Shown: positions 42,836 through 53,973, numbered from the stretch's first letter. The stretch is 64,000 nt of DNA from Symbiodinium natans (GCA_905221605.1 CAJNDS010002302.1:888022-952021); one strand, 5' to 3'. Translations and numbers: made by a program. The notes: generated from the letters alone by a model not told the origin.

Positions 42836-43084
42836 TCATGGGCCCTTAATATGGTCCCTTACCTCCTTGAAGGGGTTCTGAAGTGTGGGCCCTGGGGGTT
42901 GCATAGGGCATGTAAGTGAGGGGTCCTCTTTGAAGGGCCCACAGGAGGGTTTACGGGTTTAGGGGCCCTAAACCCCGAACCCCAATCCCCATACCCCAAA
43001 CCTCAAACCCCAAACCCGAAACCCTAAACCCTAAACCCAACACCCTAAACCCCAAACCCTAAACCCTAAACCCAAAGCCTGCAG

Positions 43085-43139
43085 CTCGAAGCTGAGGAAG
43101 TGGACGCCTCACACGTCCCTCTTCTCAGCCGCGTTGAAG
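43085..43139 (+). CDS. Exon of ankyrin gene
   Basis: After 'aaagcctgcag' reads LEAEEVDASHVPLLSRVE, phase 0 as required, to phase 1 at GTGCTC. Not itself a clear ankyrin motif; placed here by phase and position. Confidence 0.55.
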
Positions 43140-43428
43140 GTGCTCTCAACGTAGGCTTTCGGGTTTGTGTTCGTTTGGAGGCTGTAGTTCATACCTATCA
43201 TATGTGCTTTTACGTATATATACAATAAAATATTATAATATAGTATAGTATAATATAATGTAATATCATCAAATATATATATATATATATATAATACAAA
43301 TCCGGTCACGCGGCCGTTAGCGGCCCTGGACCGTTTGCACCAGGAAATGTGGTTTTAATCCACGCGGGGCAGTGTTCGCACATTGAAAGGGTTGTTTTGG
43401 CGGCATTAATTTTTCAGGACTTGGAGTG

Positions 43429-43640
43429 ACTGCAAGGTGGTGTGTTGTTGACAAGTACCACGCCTGCCAGTGTTTTCAGCATTTCGCAGTGTTTATTTTG
43501 GGGATATGTGTTTGCGATGTCTGCGTGTTTTCGGGTTTTGTGTTGTGTGGGTGTTCAGGGTGGAACGGGGTAGCTGCAATGTGGTCTTATGTTGAAAAGT
43601 GCCACGCTCGCCAGTGTTTTCAGCATTTCGCATGTTTTTG
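43429..43640. repeat. ~140-bp tandem duplication
   Basis: Two diverged copies, each with 'ccagtgttttcagcatttcg', start near 43429 and 43571. Open frames over them are not convincing genes. Confidence 0.8.
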
Positions 43641-44540
43641 GGGGGGCTGGAGTGTTCAGGGTGCAACGGGCTTGCAGTGGTTCAAGTTTAGGGCTTTGGG
43701 GTTTCGCAGAGACGTTCAGCACGGAAAGCAGGGTTTTGGTCGCGAAAGGCATGGACGCTTGTGGCAGATTTTCTCGTTCCACGTCCTTGTGCAGTATGTT
43801 GTACAAAGAGGCGAAAACGCTGTAAATACCAGTGTTTTGGGCATGGACGCAGGTTGAATGAAGTTCTTAACCCCCCCCCCACCCCCCAACAAGAAGACCG
43901 CAAGAAGTCACCAAGAAGTGCCGAAACTAGCGTTTTACCCAGGGCCGCTAACAACCGCGTGAGCATAAATAACATAAGTCTACATATGCGTATAATATAT
44001 ACATATATATATACACACACTCACATACACGTACATACTACTTCGAGCACTTCTTCCATTCATCCGGGAGCCGTCCTTAGTTTGGAGACATCGACCGGGG
44101 GGGGGGGGGGGGGGGGGGGGTTCAAGGTACAGTAGTTAAAGCCCCAAAAAACCGTACATCCACCCTCTACTTCAGGAGCCTATGCAGCTAGAGAACGTCA
44201 TGTTGGGACTTTAGGATTTTTCAGGTTTTAGGGTTTGAGGTTTGGGTTTTGAGGTCTGGGGTTTTGGGACTTAAGGATTTTAAGGCTGAGGATGTGTTGT
44301 ATCATTTTGCAGCGGCTTTTTGTAAGGCCATCATATTTGGTAATTGTTTAGGCTCCCGCAGCAAATCTTCCCTAAATCGCAAAGTGCCTCTTGATTCTTG
44401 GATTTCGGGCTCATTAAAGCCCATAAGCCCCTTAGCCCTACAAACCCTAACCCTGAGTCTGGGTTTAGGGTTTAGGGTTTAGGGTTTACGGTTTAGGGTT
44501 TAGGGTTTAGGGTTTAGGGTTTAGGGCTGAAACCTTACAG

Positions 44541-44638
44541 GCAGTGCGCGTGGTCAACAAAGCCCTACCGGACCGGCCGCTGGCAGAGCTGTCGGTGCTC
44601 CAAGGCTCCACTCCCTTGCGCCTGGGCCGATACAGAGG
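44541..44638 (+). CDS. Ankyrin-repeat exon 2
   Basis: After 'aaccttacag' the phase-0 frame includes LPDRPLAELSVLQ and GSTPLRLGRYRG, the latter like the GxTPLHLA start of an ankyrin repeat. It ends in phase 2 at the GT of a TTTAGGG array. All three frames are open and phase with 43085 is not matched, so an exon may be missing between. Confidence 0.55.
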
Positions 44639-45023
44639 GTTTAGGGTTTAGGGTTCAGGGTCTAGGGGTTCAGGGATTTAGAGGGGTTTTAGTGGGGTTT
44701 GGGTTTTAGTGGGGTGTTTACTGCTTAGGTGCTAGGTTTCGTGGTTGGTCTTCGGGAACTTAAAATGAGGTGCCATCATTATTCATGACGCCATGTTTGT
44801 TCTTAGGTCTCTGAGACCACGGTGTTTTTGCACAAGTTCCTCATTTGCTACTCTGTTGTTACTGTTATTACTTTTGTTGGGGGCAGGGGAGGGGGGCGGG
44901 GGGGCGATGCCCGGTCCTGATCCTTTAAGGGCTTTGTCGGTTTGGGGCACAAGGAGAAAGATTTTGTCGAAATTTTGTGCCGCTTAAGGGCTTGGAGCTT
45001 GGGACTTGCGATCCCGGACTGGG

Positions 45024-45100
45024 GGTGGTTCCCCTTATACTAACAGTCCTTAATGGGGATCATGGTACCCCCTGCTTAGAATCCCTATTACCAAGCTGTA
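45024..45100. mobile_element. MITE-like fragment, family M1, copy 4
   Basis: 'gttccccttatactaacagt' matches the left arm of 31944-32045; the right arm is missing or decayed. Confidence 0.6.
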
Positions 45101-45398
45101 AACCCCAAACCCTAATGGCAGGAAAAGGCGACGTCATTCTTGGGCACACTTACAGTGATTCAAGTTAAACCCGTACTCTAGGTACACCCCTCGAGCCCTA
45201 ATAATCGGGTTCTTAGGGGAGGCGGCTTCACAAGGGGGGTATGTAACCCAAGCTTCAATCACAATACTCCCCTACTTGCTAAGCTTCGCTAAGGTTCCCT
45301 GGGTACCTAACCCCCATGAACCGCGCTGTTTCAGGGTTGCTTAGGGTGGACACTAAACCCCGGAAACCACAAACCTTCAAGCCCTTAGACCTTCCCAG

Positions 45399-45436
45399 CA
45401 AGGCACTTTGCAGCCAAGCGCGGCGATGTCGAGATG
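45399..45436 (+). CDS. Ankyrin-repeat exon 3
   Basis: A 2-base start after 'gaccttcccag' reads RHFAAKRGDVEM, the LHxAAxxGxxEMV helix of an ankyrin repeat. GT choices are 45437 (phase 0) or 45443-45444 after VKW. The latter would restore normal ankyrin spacing with the next exon. Confidence 0.65.
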
Positions 45437-46013
45437 GTGAAGTGGGGTCCTCATTGAGAGCGTTTGTTTCGAGCAGGCTTTTGACAAATCCCCAGGATCC
45501 AGTGTTTAGGGATCCTCAACCCCAAGCACCAAAATACAACTAAACCCTAAACCCTAAGCCCTAAACCCTAAACCCTAAACCCTCCCTGATGACGGCAAGC
45601 CGGGGCTTAGACAACCTAGCAAGCATGTCATAAGAAACCCTCAGCCCTTTTTCGAACCCTAAATTCGCTAAACTCTGCAAACCCTACAGTCCTCTAGCTG
45701 CAAACCGTAAACCTCAAACCCTAAACCCACAGTAGTAGGTTGAAAGCAGCCCACCTCGGTTGAGGAATCGGGTTTGGGGTTTAGGGTTTAGGGCCTGAGG
45801 AGTGTAGCAGAGATCCTACCAAGGGCTAGAAGACAACCCCCCCCCCCCCTAATTCAGTCAGGAACGGATGGTTGAGCATTGAGGCTAGAGGGTCTGTTTA
45901 CTGTAATGTAGGGGTTGGAAGAATTACCAATAGTATTCCCTTATTGGTCCCTCGGTAATTATACTATAGAACCCCCTCCCAAAACCGTATTCTTCAGCTC
46001 AAACCTAACCCCT

Positions 46014-46076
46014 AAACCCTAGACCCTAGGCCCTAAACCCTAAACCCTAAACCCTAAACCCTAAACCCTAAACCCT
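46014..46076 (+). repeat. CCCTAAA array
   Basis: About nine units, left of the next ankyrin exon; TTTAGGG begins at 46170. Confidence 0.9.
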
Positions 46077-46094
46077 GAGCTTTGGGAATGTCAG

Positions 46095-46169
46095 CCCAAA
46101 GGCAGCTGGTCAAGGCAGGGGCCGACGTGCAAATCCGCAAGTGGGCTGCAACAAGTGTGGCCATTTTGG
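46095..46169 (+). CDS. Ankyrin-repeat exon 4
   Basis: Contains LVKAGADVQIRKWAATSVAI, a near-consensus ankyrin segment (LLxxGADVxxR...). Acceptors are 'gaatgtcag' (46094) or 'caaaggcag' (46105); donors GTGTGG (46155) or the TTTAGGG array. Confidence 0.7.
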
Positions 46170-46727
46170 GTTTAGGGTTTAGGGGTTGAGGGGTTTAGGG
46201 GTTTAGGGTTTAGGGTTTAGGGTTTAGGGTTTAGGACTAGTCTCATGGCGGTTCCTACCTACCCGCCTCTATACTACCCCCGTTTAGGGTTTAGGGTTTA
46301 GGGGTTTAGGGGTTTAGGGGTTTAGGGGTTTAGGGGTTTAGGGGTTTAGGGTTTAGGGTTTAGGGATACTACCCCCCCCCCCCCCCCCCGGGTTCCCGCC
46401 ATTGTTACGGGCATTGAGGGATAGTTGAGCCTAAGTAAGGTTATTTAAGGGGGGAGCCAGGAAAGGGGGTAGTATAGAGGGGTGTAGTAGGGCCATTCAT
46501 GAGACTCCCTACCTACACAGTGAGCGCTCACGTACTGTACAGAAGCTTCAAAAAAGCTCGGGGCCATAAACCCTATAAGCCCCTCGAGAGGGAGTTTGCC
46601 AGGCCCACCCGAAACCCGAAACCCGAAACCCTAAACCCTAAACCCTAAACCCTAAACCCTAAACCCTAAACCCCAAACCCCAAACCCCAAACCCCAAATG
46701 CCCTGACCTTAAGCCTTATCTCCAAAG

Positions 46728-46787
46728 GCGGATGCTGCAGGGCAACGCATCATGGAGCCATCACAAGGAGACGACGGAGCACTGTGA
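46728..46787 (+). CDS. Ankyrin gene terminal exon
   Basis: After 'tatctccaaag' reads DAAGQRIMEPSQGDDGAL to TGA at 46785-46787, between a CCCTAAA/CCCCAAA array (46605-46700) and a TTTAGGG array (46799-). An alternative frame without stop is open. Confidence 0.5.
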   Translation, partial: ADAAGQRIMEPSQGDDGAL

Positions 46788-47090
46788 GAATGGGCAGCTA
46801 GGGTTTAGGGTTTGGGGTTTAGGGTTTAGGGTTTAGGGTTTAGGGTTTAGGGTTTAGGGTTTAGGGTTTGGAGTTTAGGGTTTAGGGTTTAGGGTTTAGG
46901 GGGGGCACATCAAAGAGACCACGCAACGGCCGGAACTTTCTGAGGTCAGAGCACCCACTACAGGTGGACACATGCTTCAAGCACAGGATTAGGTTTAGGG
47001 TTTAGGGTAACGGTTTAGGGTTTAGGGTTTAGGGTTTAGGGTTTAGGGTTCAGGGTTCAGGGTTCAGGGTTCAGGCTTTAGGAAACCTAC

Positions 47091-47201
47091 ATGGCACTTC
47101 GAGATGTCGCAGATTCGCTGTTGACGTTTGGAACTTTGTCAACGGCAGATAACATGTTTCCTCGCAATCCGGCACAAGCAATAGCCTGTCTTCAGAAGTA
47201 G
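47091..47201 (+). CDS. Short ORF, 36 codons with start and stop
   Basis: ATG at 47091 through RDVADSLLTFGTLSTADNMF to TAG at 47199-47201. Balanced composition. Could be a terminal exon read from an upstream AG, or a small independent gene. Not recognised. Confidence 0.45.
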   Translation: MALRDVADSLLTFGTLSTADNMFPRNPAQAIACLQK

Positions 47202-47689
47202 GGATTCTAGATTCTATGGTTCCCATTAATCAGCGAACCCTTTTCCGTACCCCCAAACTCTATAAACCCGAAACCCTAAACCCTAACCCTAAGCGCTAGA
47301 CCCCTGTACCCTAAGGCCTAGACTCCAAACTTTAAGTTCTCAACCCTGAATGCTGAACCCCCTGCTGGGATGTCCCAGCTCCTCAACTTAAAGCCCCAAA
47401 TGGGGCTTCAGTGTTTAAGGCTCGTTGCGGGGGTTTAGGGTTTAGGGTTTCAGGTTTAGTGGGTTCTCAAAATCCTGAGCCCTACGATCCCAAAGCACCC
47501 CCCCCCCCCCCCCGCAAAAGCCCTAAACAACCCTGTGGATCCGAGGCAACATCCAGGGGAAGAGGCCCATCGATGCCCCTCCGCCATGCAAAGTTGCTGT
47601 TTTTTTTCTCTCCTCTCTCCCACCCGACAAGTAGGGTTGCTAGATTTTGAGGACAAAGTGGCCCCGCATCATGTGACGTGACGTGCTCA

Positions 47690-48165
47690 GGCTAGCAGGC
47701 AGTACAGCTCTGAGGCAGCACAGCATTCAGGACAAAAAAGGCGGGCAACTGCAGGGTAACTGGACCGAAAAATGTTGCCTTCATAGGTAGGCCATGGAAT
47801 CTCAGTCAGGCAGCTGTACCAGCATGTTGGCGTAACAGCTCAGGCGGGGAACTTTACCGGAACGTTCTACGCGAGGTTTGCAAGGGTGCGTGCACGACTC
47901 TAACCCTACCGCGGCGAGACATTTGCTTTGACAAACAAGCCAGGTAGGCAACCGTACCCGAATATCGTCTTAGCAAGCAGGGCGAGGATGCGCAGGCGGC
48001 CACTGTACCGGAATGTTGCCTTAACGAGCTGGTCGGGGAGGCTCAGACAGGCAACTGTACCTGAATGTTGCATGAAGAAGTAGGCCAGGGAAGCTGAGGC
48101 AGGCAGCTGTATCAAATCGTAGTCGTCTTAATAGGCAGGGAGGCTAGGAGGGGCAAATGTACTTA
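47690..48165. repeat. ~60-bp degenerate tandem repeat
   Basis: Seven or eight diverged copies with 'ggcaactgtaccggaatgtt' and 'gccttaacgagc...ggctcag'. No telomere-like units inside and no conserved frame through the copies. Confidence 0.85.
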
Positions 48166-48535
48166 ATAGTCCATGTGTTTACGTAATGTATATGCATGGG
48201 CGCTAAAGCTACTAGATAGGAACCTCTTTACGGCCCAAGTACCCTCAGGGTGTAAGCAGGTTTGGGATGGTGCCAGAATGAGTTTTGAGAGACAGGGTGG
48301 GGACGTTCGAAGTAGTATTTATAGTGTGTGTGTGTGTGTGCGTGTCTTTTCGGGTGGGGGCTTGGGGGCTTGGGGGCTTGGCTCTTTCAAAAAGCATTAT
48401 AAGTTAAGGGCTTTGGCCTGTGCGGCTTCGAATGTTTCAAGTTGTCAGCATTCATTACGCTTAGCTTTAAGGTCTCTAGTGAAACGGGAGTATCGTTTAC
48501 CTAAACCCTCAGCCTTTAAACCTAAACCCTAAACC

Positions 48536-48619
48536 CGACCTGGACTTTCAACTGCAAGTGAACCTCAAGACCCAGGCCCCGCTTCTTCGTACCCGTGCTG
48601 TTCGATGTCCACTTTGCTG
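48536..48619 (+). CDS. Coding-like island
   Basis: A + frame reads DLDFQLQVNLKTQAPLLRTR and on with RCPLCW. Borders uncertain. The following 48700-48820 is also open and could be a further exon. Confidence 0.4.
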
Positions 48620-49065
48620 GGCTTGGGGTTTAGTCCTGGCAAAGTTTGGGGTTTTGGGGAGTTTGGGACAGGTGACACTGAGTTCTCAGACGTTGGCGTT
48701 GAGGCTTCGTGTTCAGATGGCTTGCTGACTCACGCAGCTCGTTGCCATGCAACTACGGCGACGAGGAGTCCTGCAGTGTACCCACTCCCTTGCAACCCGC
48801 CTCGGCGGTTCTGCCCTCAACCCTAGCTCCGAAACCCTAAACCCTAAACCCGAAACCCTAAACCCTACACCCGAAACCCTAAACCCTAAACCCTAAACCT
48901 AAACCCGAAACCCTAAACCCTAAACCCTAACCCAACACCCGAAACCCTAAAAAAATGAACCCTAAACCGCTGGGTCGGATGCCATTTGATGAGAGGGCTG
49001 TTGAAGTGTCGGCTCCTGGAGACAGCGTTTCATTCGTTGGGGGCGCAGCTTTATTCATTTTATTC

Positions 49066-49267
49066 CCTAAGGATCCATGTGCATATGGGGGTTTACGAAA
49101 TGAGGGACCCTAATATACACCCCGAAATAGTCGGACTCCATTGTAGTAGGGACCCCTAATGTCGGAAACCTCCATAGAGTATATACTTGGGCCTCGTAAA
49201 CCGGGGTTCCTAATGTAGTAGCTATAGGACCCAAGTACATACTATATTGGTACATGGATCCTCAAGG
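49066..49267. mobile_element. Nested MITEs: M6 inside M2
   Basis: Outer M2 arms 'ggatccatgtgcatat' and 'attggtacatggatcc' are interrupted by an M6 element (about 49087-49173) beginning 'gggggtttacgaaatgaggg'. The M2 sequence resumes with 'agagtatatacttggg'. The nesting shows M6 moved after M2 had inserted. Confidence 0.8.
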
Positions 49268-49277
49268 ACGCATAAAG

Positions 49278-49370
49278 GGTCGTCTTGCGAGTACCTTCTG
49301 GAGCGCCGGAATAACAGCCTTGTTCCCTTCATCGCCTCATCTTGCCACGACAACTCGGACTTTGCCGCAC
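49278..49370 (+). CDS. Exon, 30 codons
   Basis: After AAAG reads SSCEYLLERRNNSLVPFIAS and onward to CAC|GTGAGG, a good donor, in phase 1. Follows an M2 element directly. Family not recognised. Confidence 0.5.
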
Positions 49371-49716
49371 GTGAGGCGGGCACAGCAGATACTGAACCCT
49401 AGACCCTAAGCCCTAAGCGCCAAACCCTGGTGAAACCCCTAAACCCAGCAACCTTCTGTCATCGTTTGGGGCTGCCGGCCTTTGGGGAGCATACAGGATT
49501 TTTGGGACTTTGGGGTTTAGGCTTTTCAATGCTACAAGAACGGGTACGGGTACAACCACAAGGGTTTAGGGTTTTAGGGTCTATTAGGGTTTCAGGGTTT
49601 AGGGTTTAGGGTAGAATGTTTAGGGTTTAGGGTTTAGGGCTTAGGGTTTAGGGTTTACGGTTTAGGGGTAGAATGTTTCAAGAAACAGCCATGACCTCAT
49701 GGCTCTTTGATCCCAG

Positions 49717-49760
49717 GTCGCACGCAGCTTCTTTGGCGGACAGGCGCGCCGGCATCCCTC
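49717..49760 (+). CDS. Small exon-like island
   Basis: After 'ctttgatcccag' reads VARSFFGGQARRH. TTTAGGG lies upstream; no clear donor. Confidence 0.35.
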
Positions 49761-50553
49761 CCCATGCCCCGAAACCTCAAATCCTACCCCTCAACCCCTG
49801 AATCCTTGTGTAAACACAGGAGACCATGAACCCCTGAACCAAAACCCCAAAACCATGAAGAATCCTGGACCCCGTGAACCCCCCAAACCCCAACCCCCCA
49901 ACCAACACATCCTCCAGCGCCCTAAGTTGTTTCGCACGCTCACGCGTGACGGTTGGGCTCCTCTGCCGTGCAGGGCCAGTGCAACTTTCATTACATCTTT
50001 CCTTGTAGCTGTATACCCCTTGGGACTTATTCTTTATTGTGTTTAAATAACACGCAAGAGGACATGAAACATATTGTTTTTACTGAGGTTCTAAGGGGAG
50101 TATAGGTAGATGGGCACTAGCTCGTGATGTTGCGCAACCTTCTTTGCGTACACAAATCCTTCGGGAGGTGGCTGAGCCTAGGCCGAGGCCCTAGGGTGTA
50201 GGTTTTAGGGTTTAGGTCCTAAAATAGATGGCCCTGGAAACCTAAGCTCCAACGTACATCATACACCCCTAAATCCCCTCAACCCCTAAACCGCCCCCCC
50301 CCCCCCCCCCCAAAAAAAAAAAAAAACAAAAACATACCCTTGAAAACACCGAAGCCCCTCAGCCCCAAAACTTCTCGCCCGAAAATTCCCGCAACCACTA
50401 AACCCCAGACGCCGCAAGGCCCAAGACTTTGTATCACTAAACCCCAAACCCCAAACCCCAAACCCCAAACCCCAAACCCCAAACCCTAAACCCTAAACCC
50501 TAAACCCCAGATTTTAGGGGTTTAGGGTTTAGGGTCGGATGCAGGTTCCCCAG

Positions 50554-50633
50554 GCATTGTCTGAAGCCCTGCTGGCGGACCCGGAAGCACTGTCGGCAGA
50601 GGACTTTGCCAGAAACCCCAAGCTGGAAAGCCC
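50554..50633 (+). CDS. Exon-like island
   Basis: After 'gttccccag' reads ALSEALLADPEALSAEDFAR and on to the edge of a CCCTAAA-like tract. Strong protein character (Ala/Glu/Asp/Leu); the frame reaches a stop in the repeats at about 50654. Confidence 0.55.
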
Positions 50634-51285
50634 TAAACCTCAGCTGCAACCCTAAACCCTGAACCTTGAACTCTGAACCCTAAACCCTAGACCCTTTCTT
50701 GTGATGGAGGGGCGGCATAGAGCAAGAGACGAGATGCAGCTGGAGGTTTGATAGCTTCAGGGGACTCCAGGATTTAGGGTTTAGGGTTTAGGGGCTTTAG
50801 GGTTTGGGGTTTGGGGTGTACGGTTTGGGGGTTTAGGGTTTAGGGTTTAGGGTTTAGGGGTGCGAGGTTCTAGGAAGTTACCAAAAGTAAGGGCCTTGGC
50901 TTTGGACAGGGTATAAGGGTTCCCCAATGAAGCGCCCATGTGAAGGGAGCATGCAACTAGCCTCAGAGGTTAGGGGTAGGGCTCGAACTAGGGTCAGGAT
51001 TAGGTTTTAGTTGTTTGGAGGGTGGGGAGGGCTTTGGTTCAGGGCTTGGGGGACTGTAGGGCTTTAGATAGGTCTGGTATGGGTTTAAAGTTTGCGCATT
51101 GATCTAGAGAGACCCCCTAAACCCTAAACCCTAAACCCTAAACCCTAAATCCTAAACCCTAAACCCTAAACCCTAAACCCTAAACCTATCACACCCGCAG
51201 AAGAAGGGACACGGCCCGGGTAGATTTTCCTTGTACTTAAGGGACAGAGTTGGTGCTCTAGCCCCATACTATATACCCGAAGCCC

Positions 51286-51385
51286 TAAACCCCTAAACCC
51301 CTAAACCCCTAAACCCCTAAACCCCTAAACCCCTAAACCCTAAACCCTAAACCCTAAACCCTAAACCCTAAACCCTAAACCCTAG
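51286..51385 (+). repeat. CCCCTAAA then CCCTAAA array
   Basis: Seven CCCCTAAA 8-mers followed by about eight canonical units, an abrupt switch between homogeneous blocks. Confidence 0.95.
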
Positions 51386-51427
51386 ACCCTACAAGTTGTA
51401 ACGGGCTGAAGGCTTGTGGCCGTGCAG

Positions 51428-51492
51428 GGTTGGCCATTACCTGGCTGATCCCAGCTCGTCGAAGGCCCCTCAAGTGCCCATTTCCCTGTACC
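51428..51492 (+). CDS. Exon, 21 codons
   Basis: After 'gtggccgtgcag' reads LAITWLIPARRRPLKCPFPC to GTTAGG, the start of a TTTAGGG array; 2-base start, phase-0 end. Lies exactly between opposed arrays. Confidence 0.5.
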
Positions 51493-51629
51493 GTTAGGGT
51501 TTAGGGTATAGGGTTTAGGGTTTAGGGTTTAGGGTTTAGGGTTTAGGGTTTAGGGTTTAGGGTATTGTACATCGGAATCATTCAAAATTGGAGATTTAGA
51601 GGCAGCTCCAGGGTCTAGATTTTTCAGCT

Positions 51630-51768
51630 TAGCTGAAAGAGTACACTTTACACTGTTTGGATGCTAGAAATCCCCTACAGAACTGGCTGTGTGCACGATT
51701 TAGCTGAAAGAGTATATTTTACACTTTCTGGATACTAGAAATCCCCTAAAGAACTGAAAGTGTGCACG
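51630..51768. repeat. ~70-bp tandem duplication
   Basis: Two copies (51630-51697, 51701-51768) with 'tagctgaaagagta' and 'ctagaaatcccct'. Confidence 0.9.
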
Positions 51769-51807
51769 TTTTTTGGGGGGGCCTTGTGTGAACTCAGCTA
51801 AGTCAAG

Positions 51808-51917
51808 ATGAAGCGGCAACTCGCGGGTAAGGGCCCGTCACTCACCAGGACGGCGCCCGCTTGCAATATGTGCCTCATGGGGCCGCGCAGCCGGAGGCTC
51901 GCTAAGGGTTCGTACTT
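51808..51917 (+). CDS. Possible exon or exon pair
   Basis: ATG at 51808 opens MKRQLAGKGPSLTRTAPACN and continues to a GT in a TTTAGGG tract. An ideal GTAAGG donor at about 51826 and a CAG near 51890 could instead define a ~65-bp intron. Confidence 0.4.
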
Positions 51918-52318
51918 GGGTTTAGGGTTTCGGGTTTCGGGTTTCGGGCTTAGCGCTTCTAATATAGTTCTGTGTTTAGGATTCAGGTTCTAGGGCTCAG
52001 GGTTTTGGACTATAGGGTCTAGTCTTACCCAGGGGGTTTTCAGCCCTTGCTAAGTACCTGCGAACCTTTACGTAGAGTTTAGTTTATCGTAAGGTTCAAT
52101 CAAAGGGCCCCCAAAACGCCAATATACCTGAATCCTGAAGTAAGGATATTTCTTCAAGCAGCCTGGTGGCGCATTTGTGGTTTCGTCCCGCATCATGCGT
52201 GGTCCCCTGGCGATGTTCAGGTTGTAGGGGAAGTTTAGAGGTACCCGAAGCGTCAATGCAACTGTGTATACCTGGCTGGGCCTTACAGCTACTATATGGG
52301 AACCGCGTGAAGGCCCAA

Positions 52319-52396
52319 GAATCCCTAAACCCTAAACCCTAAACCCTAAACCCTAAACCCTAAACCCTAAACCCTAAACCCTAAACCCTAAACCGT
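52319..52396 (+). repeat. CCCTAAA array inside an M2 remnant
   Basis: Eleven uniform units lie between an M2-like inner segment (52276-52318) and an M2 right arm (about 52400-52420, 'taggtacatggacccttagg'), so the array occupies the interior of the element. Confidence 0.75.
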
Positions 52397-53099
52397 GATG
52401 TAGGTACATGGACCCTTAGGCTTAGGGTGTAGGGCTCCTCGGTGAACTCCGTGGCCCAATCCTGGTACCGCACCCACTGTGTGCTTGTGCATGGGTATAG
52501 TTCCCGGCTCCCTTTCTGGGATCAGGGGCCGTACTCAATAGCCCCACATCGTAGGATTCCCCCCCCCAAAAAACCTAAACCCTAAACCCTTAACCCTGAA
52601 CCCTTCTATTATGGACCCCAAGAAGGGTACCCCTTTTCTTGGAAACCCCCATAGAGGACCCAAAAGGGGGACCGAATTTAGGGAAGTACCCACATGTAGC
52701 TTGTCAGACCGTCGACCTTTCAGCTTGTCATTCTTTTAGGGTTTAGGGTTCAGGGTTTAGGGTTTAGGGTTAGGGTTTAGGGTTCAGGGTTCAGGGTTCA
52801 GGGTTTAGGGTTTAGGGTTTAGGGTTTAGGGTTTAGGGTTGTATGGAGATGTCCATGTCCCTTTTTTTGGAGGTGTTCCATTGTAGTCATGGAACTTTCC
52901 TAGGGCTCCAAGTTTACAAGTAGAATACCTACATTGGGGTCCACAGTCTGTAAATAAGACCTACTACTTTAGGCTTTTTGGAGCCTTAGACGTTTTCCCA
53001 AGGGGCACAGGACTGGGTTGTTTCCAGGGCTTTTCGAAGGCCTTTTTTTGTTTCTAAGCCCTCGAACGCCCAGAAAACAAAAAGCATCTGAAACGATAC

Positions 53100-53197
53100 C
53101 CTGAACCCTAAACCCTAAACCCTAAACCCTAAACCCTAAACCCTAAACCCTAAACCCTAAACCCTAAACCCTAAACCCTAAACCCTAAACCCTAAAC
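53100..53197 (+). repeat. CCCTAAA array
   Basis: Thirteen uniform units ending at 'ccttgcag', the acceptor of the next small island (53205-53243, EPSASQATFQAGGA). Confidence 0.95.
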
Positions 53198-53204
53198 CTT
53201 GCAG

Positions 53205-53243
53205 GCGAGCCGTCCGCCTCGCAAGCAACATTTCAGGCTGGGG
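53205..53243 (+). CDS. Small exon-like island
   Basis: 2-base start after 'aaaccttgcag', reading EPSASQATFQAGGA. Donor unclear. Confidence 0.35.
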
Positions 53244-53455
53244 GTGCCTTAAACCCTAAACCCGCCCCGAATAGTAGGATCCCCTAAAATCAGGACCCCA
53301 ATCAGGCACTCCCAAATATCGCAAAATCCTTTAGGGCTTTAGGGTGCCGAGTTGACACGAGCTATGCAATATCCCTCAAAGCCCATGTGCTTAGATGCGG
53401 CACACACTTGGGCTCCATCTATAGCGACTTTAGGGTCTAGGTGTCTGCCTTTCGG

Positions 53456-53570
53456 ATGTGGAGGTTTCCGAAATTAGGGGTACCTTATTGGGGTCCTTCT
53501 TGGGCGTCCTGCTAGTTGGGGTCCATATTTGGGGTCCCTTATTTTCGTAAATCCCCATGTAGAAGGGTTG
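53456..53570. mobile_element. MITE-like element, family M6
   Basis: 115 bp with ends 'atgtggaggtttccgaaat' and 'attttcgtaaatccccatgt', inverted; interior repeats 'ttggggtcc'. Related to 58080-58219, 28845-28917 and the nested copy at 49087-49173. Confidence 0.8.
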
Positions 53571-53682
53571 CTTTAGGAAGGGTTTTCCGTGCCAACGCAG
53601 GAGCATCAATGAATTGCCTGGAACGTTTGTTTACTGGGTTTAGGTTTTAGGGTGGGTTAATTGTGGCCGTTGGCCCCTGCCC

Positions 53683-53960
53683 TAAACCCTAAACCCTAAA
53701 CCCTAAACCCTAAACCCTAAACCCTAAACCCTAAACCCTAAACCCTAAACCCTAAACCCTAAACCCTAAACCCTAAACCCTAAACCCTAAACCCTAAACC
53801 CTAAACCCTAGACCCTAGACCCTAGACCCTAGACCCTAGACCCTAGACCCTAGACCCTAGACCCTAGACCCTAGACCCTAAACCCTACACCCTAAACCCT
53901 ACACCCTAAACCCTAAACCCTAAACCCCAAACCCTAAACCGTAAACCCTAAACCCTAATC
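53683..53960 (+). repeat. CCCTAAA array with CCCTAGA block (~280 bp)
   Basis: About 19 canonical units, then about 10 homogeneous CCCTAGA units, then mixed canonical and CCCTACA units. The longest C-rich array in the window. Confidence 0.95.
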
Positions 53961-53973
53961 ACACCTGGTAAAG

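Noticed and set aside
46140-46170. Zinc-knuckle-like CNKCGHFG in one frame
   Set aside because: The overlapping frame matches ankyrin repeat consensus and its neighbours do too; the knuckle lacks its last Cys.
46157-46172. GCCATTTTGG resembling the core of the dinoflagellate spliced leader
   Set aside because: Only ten bases match and it lies inside a coding-like island next to TTTAGGG; no donor and no SL-RNA structure.
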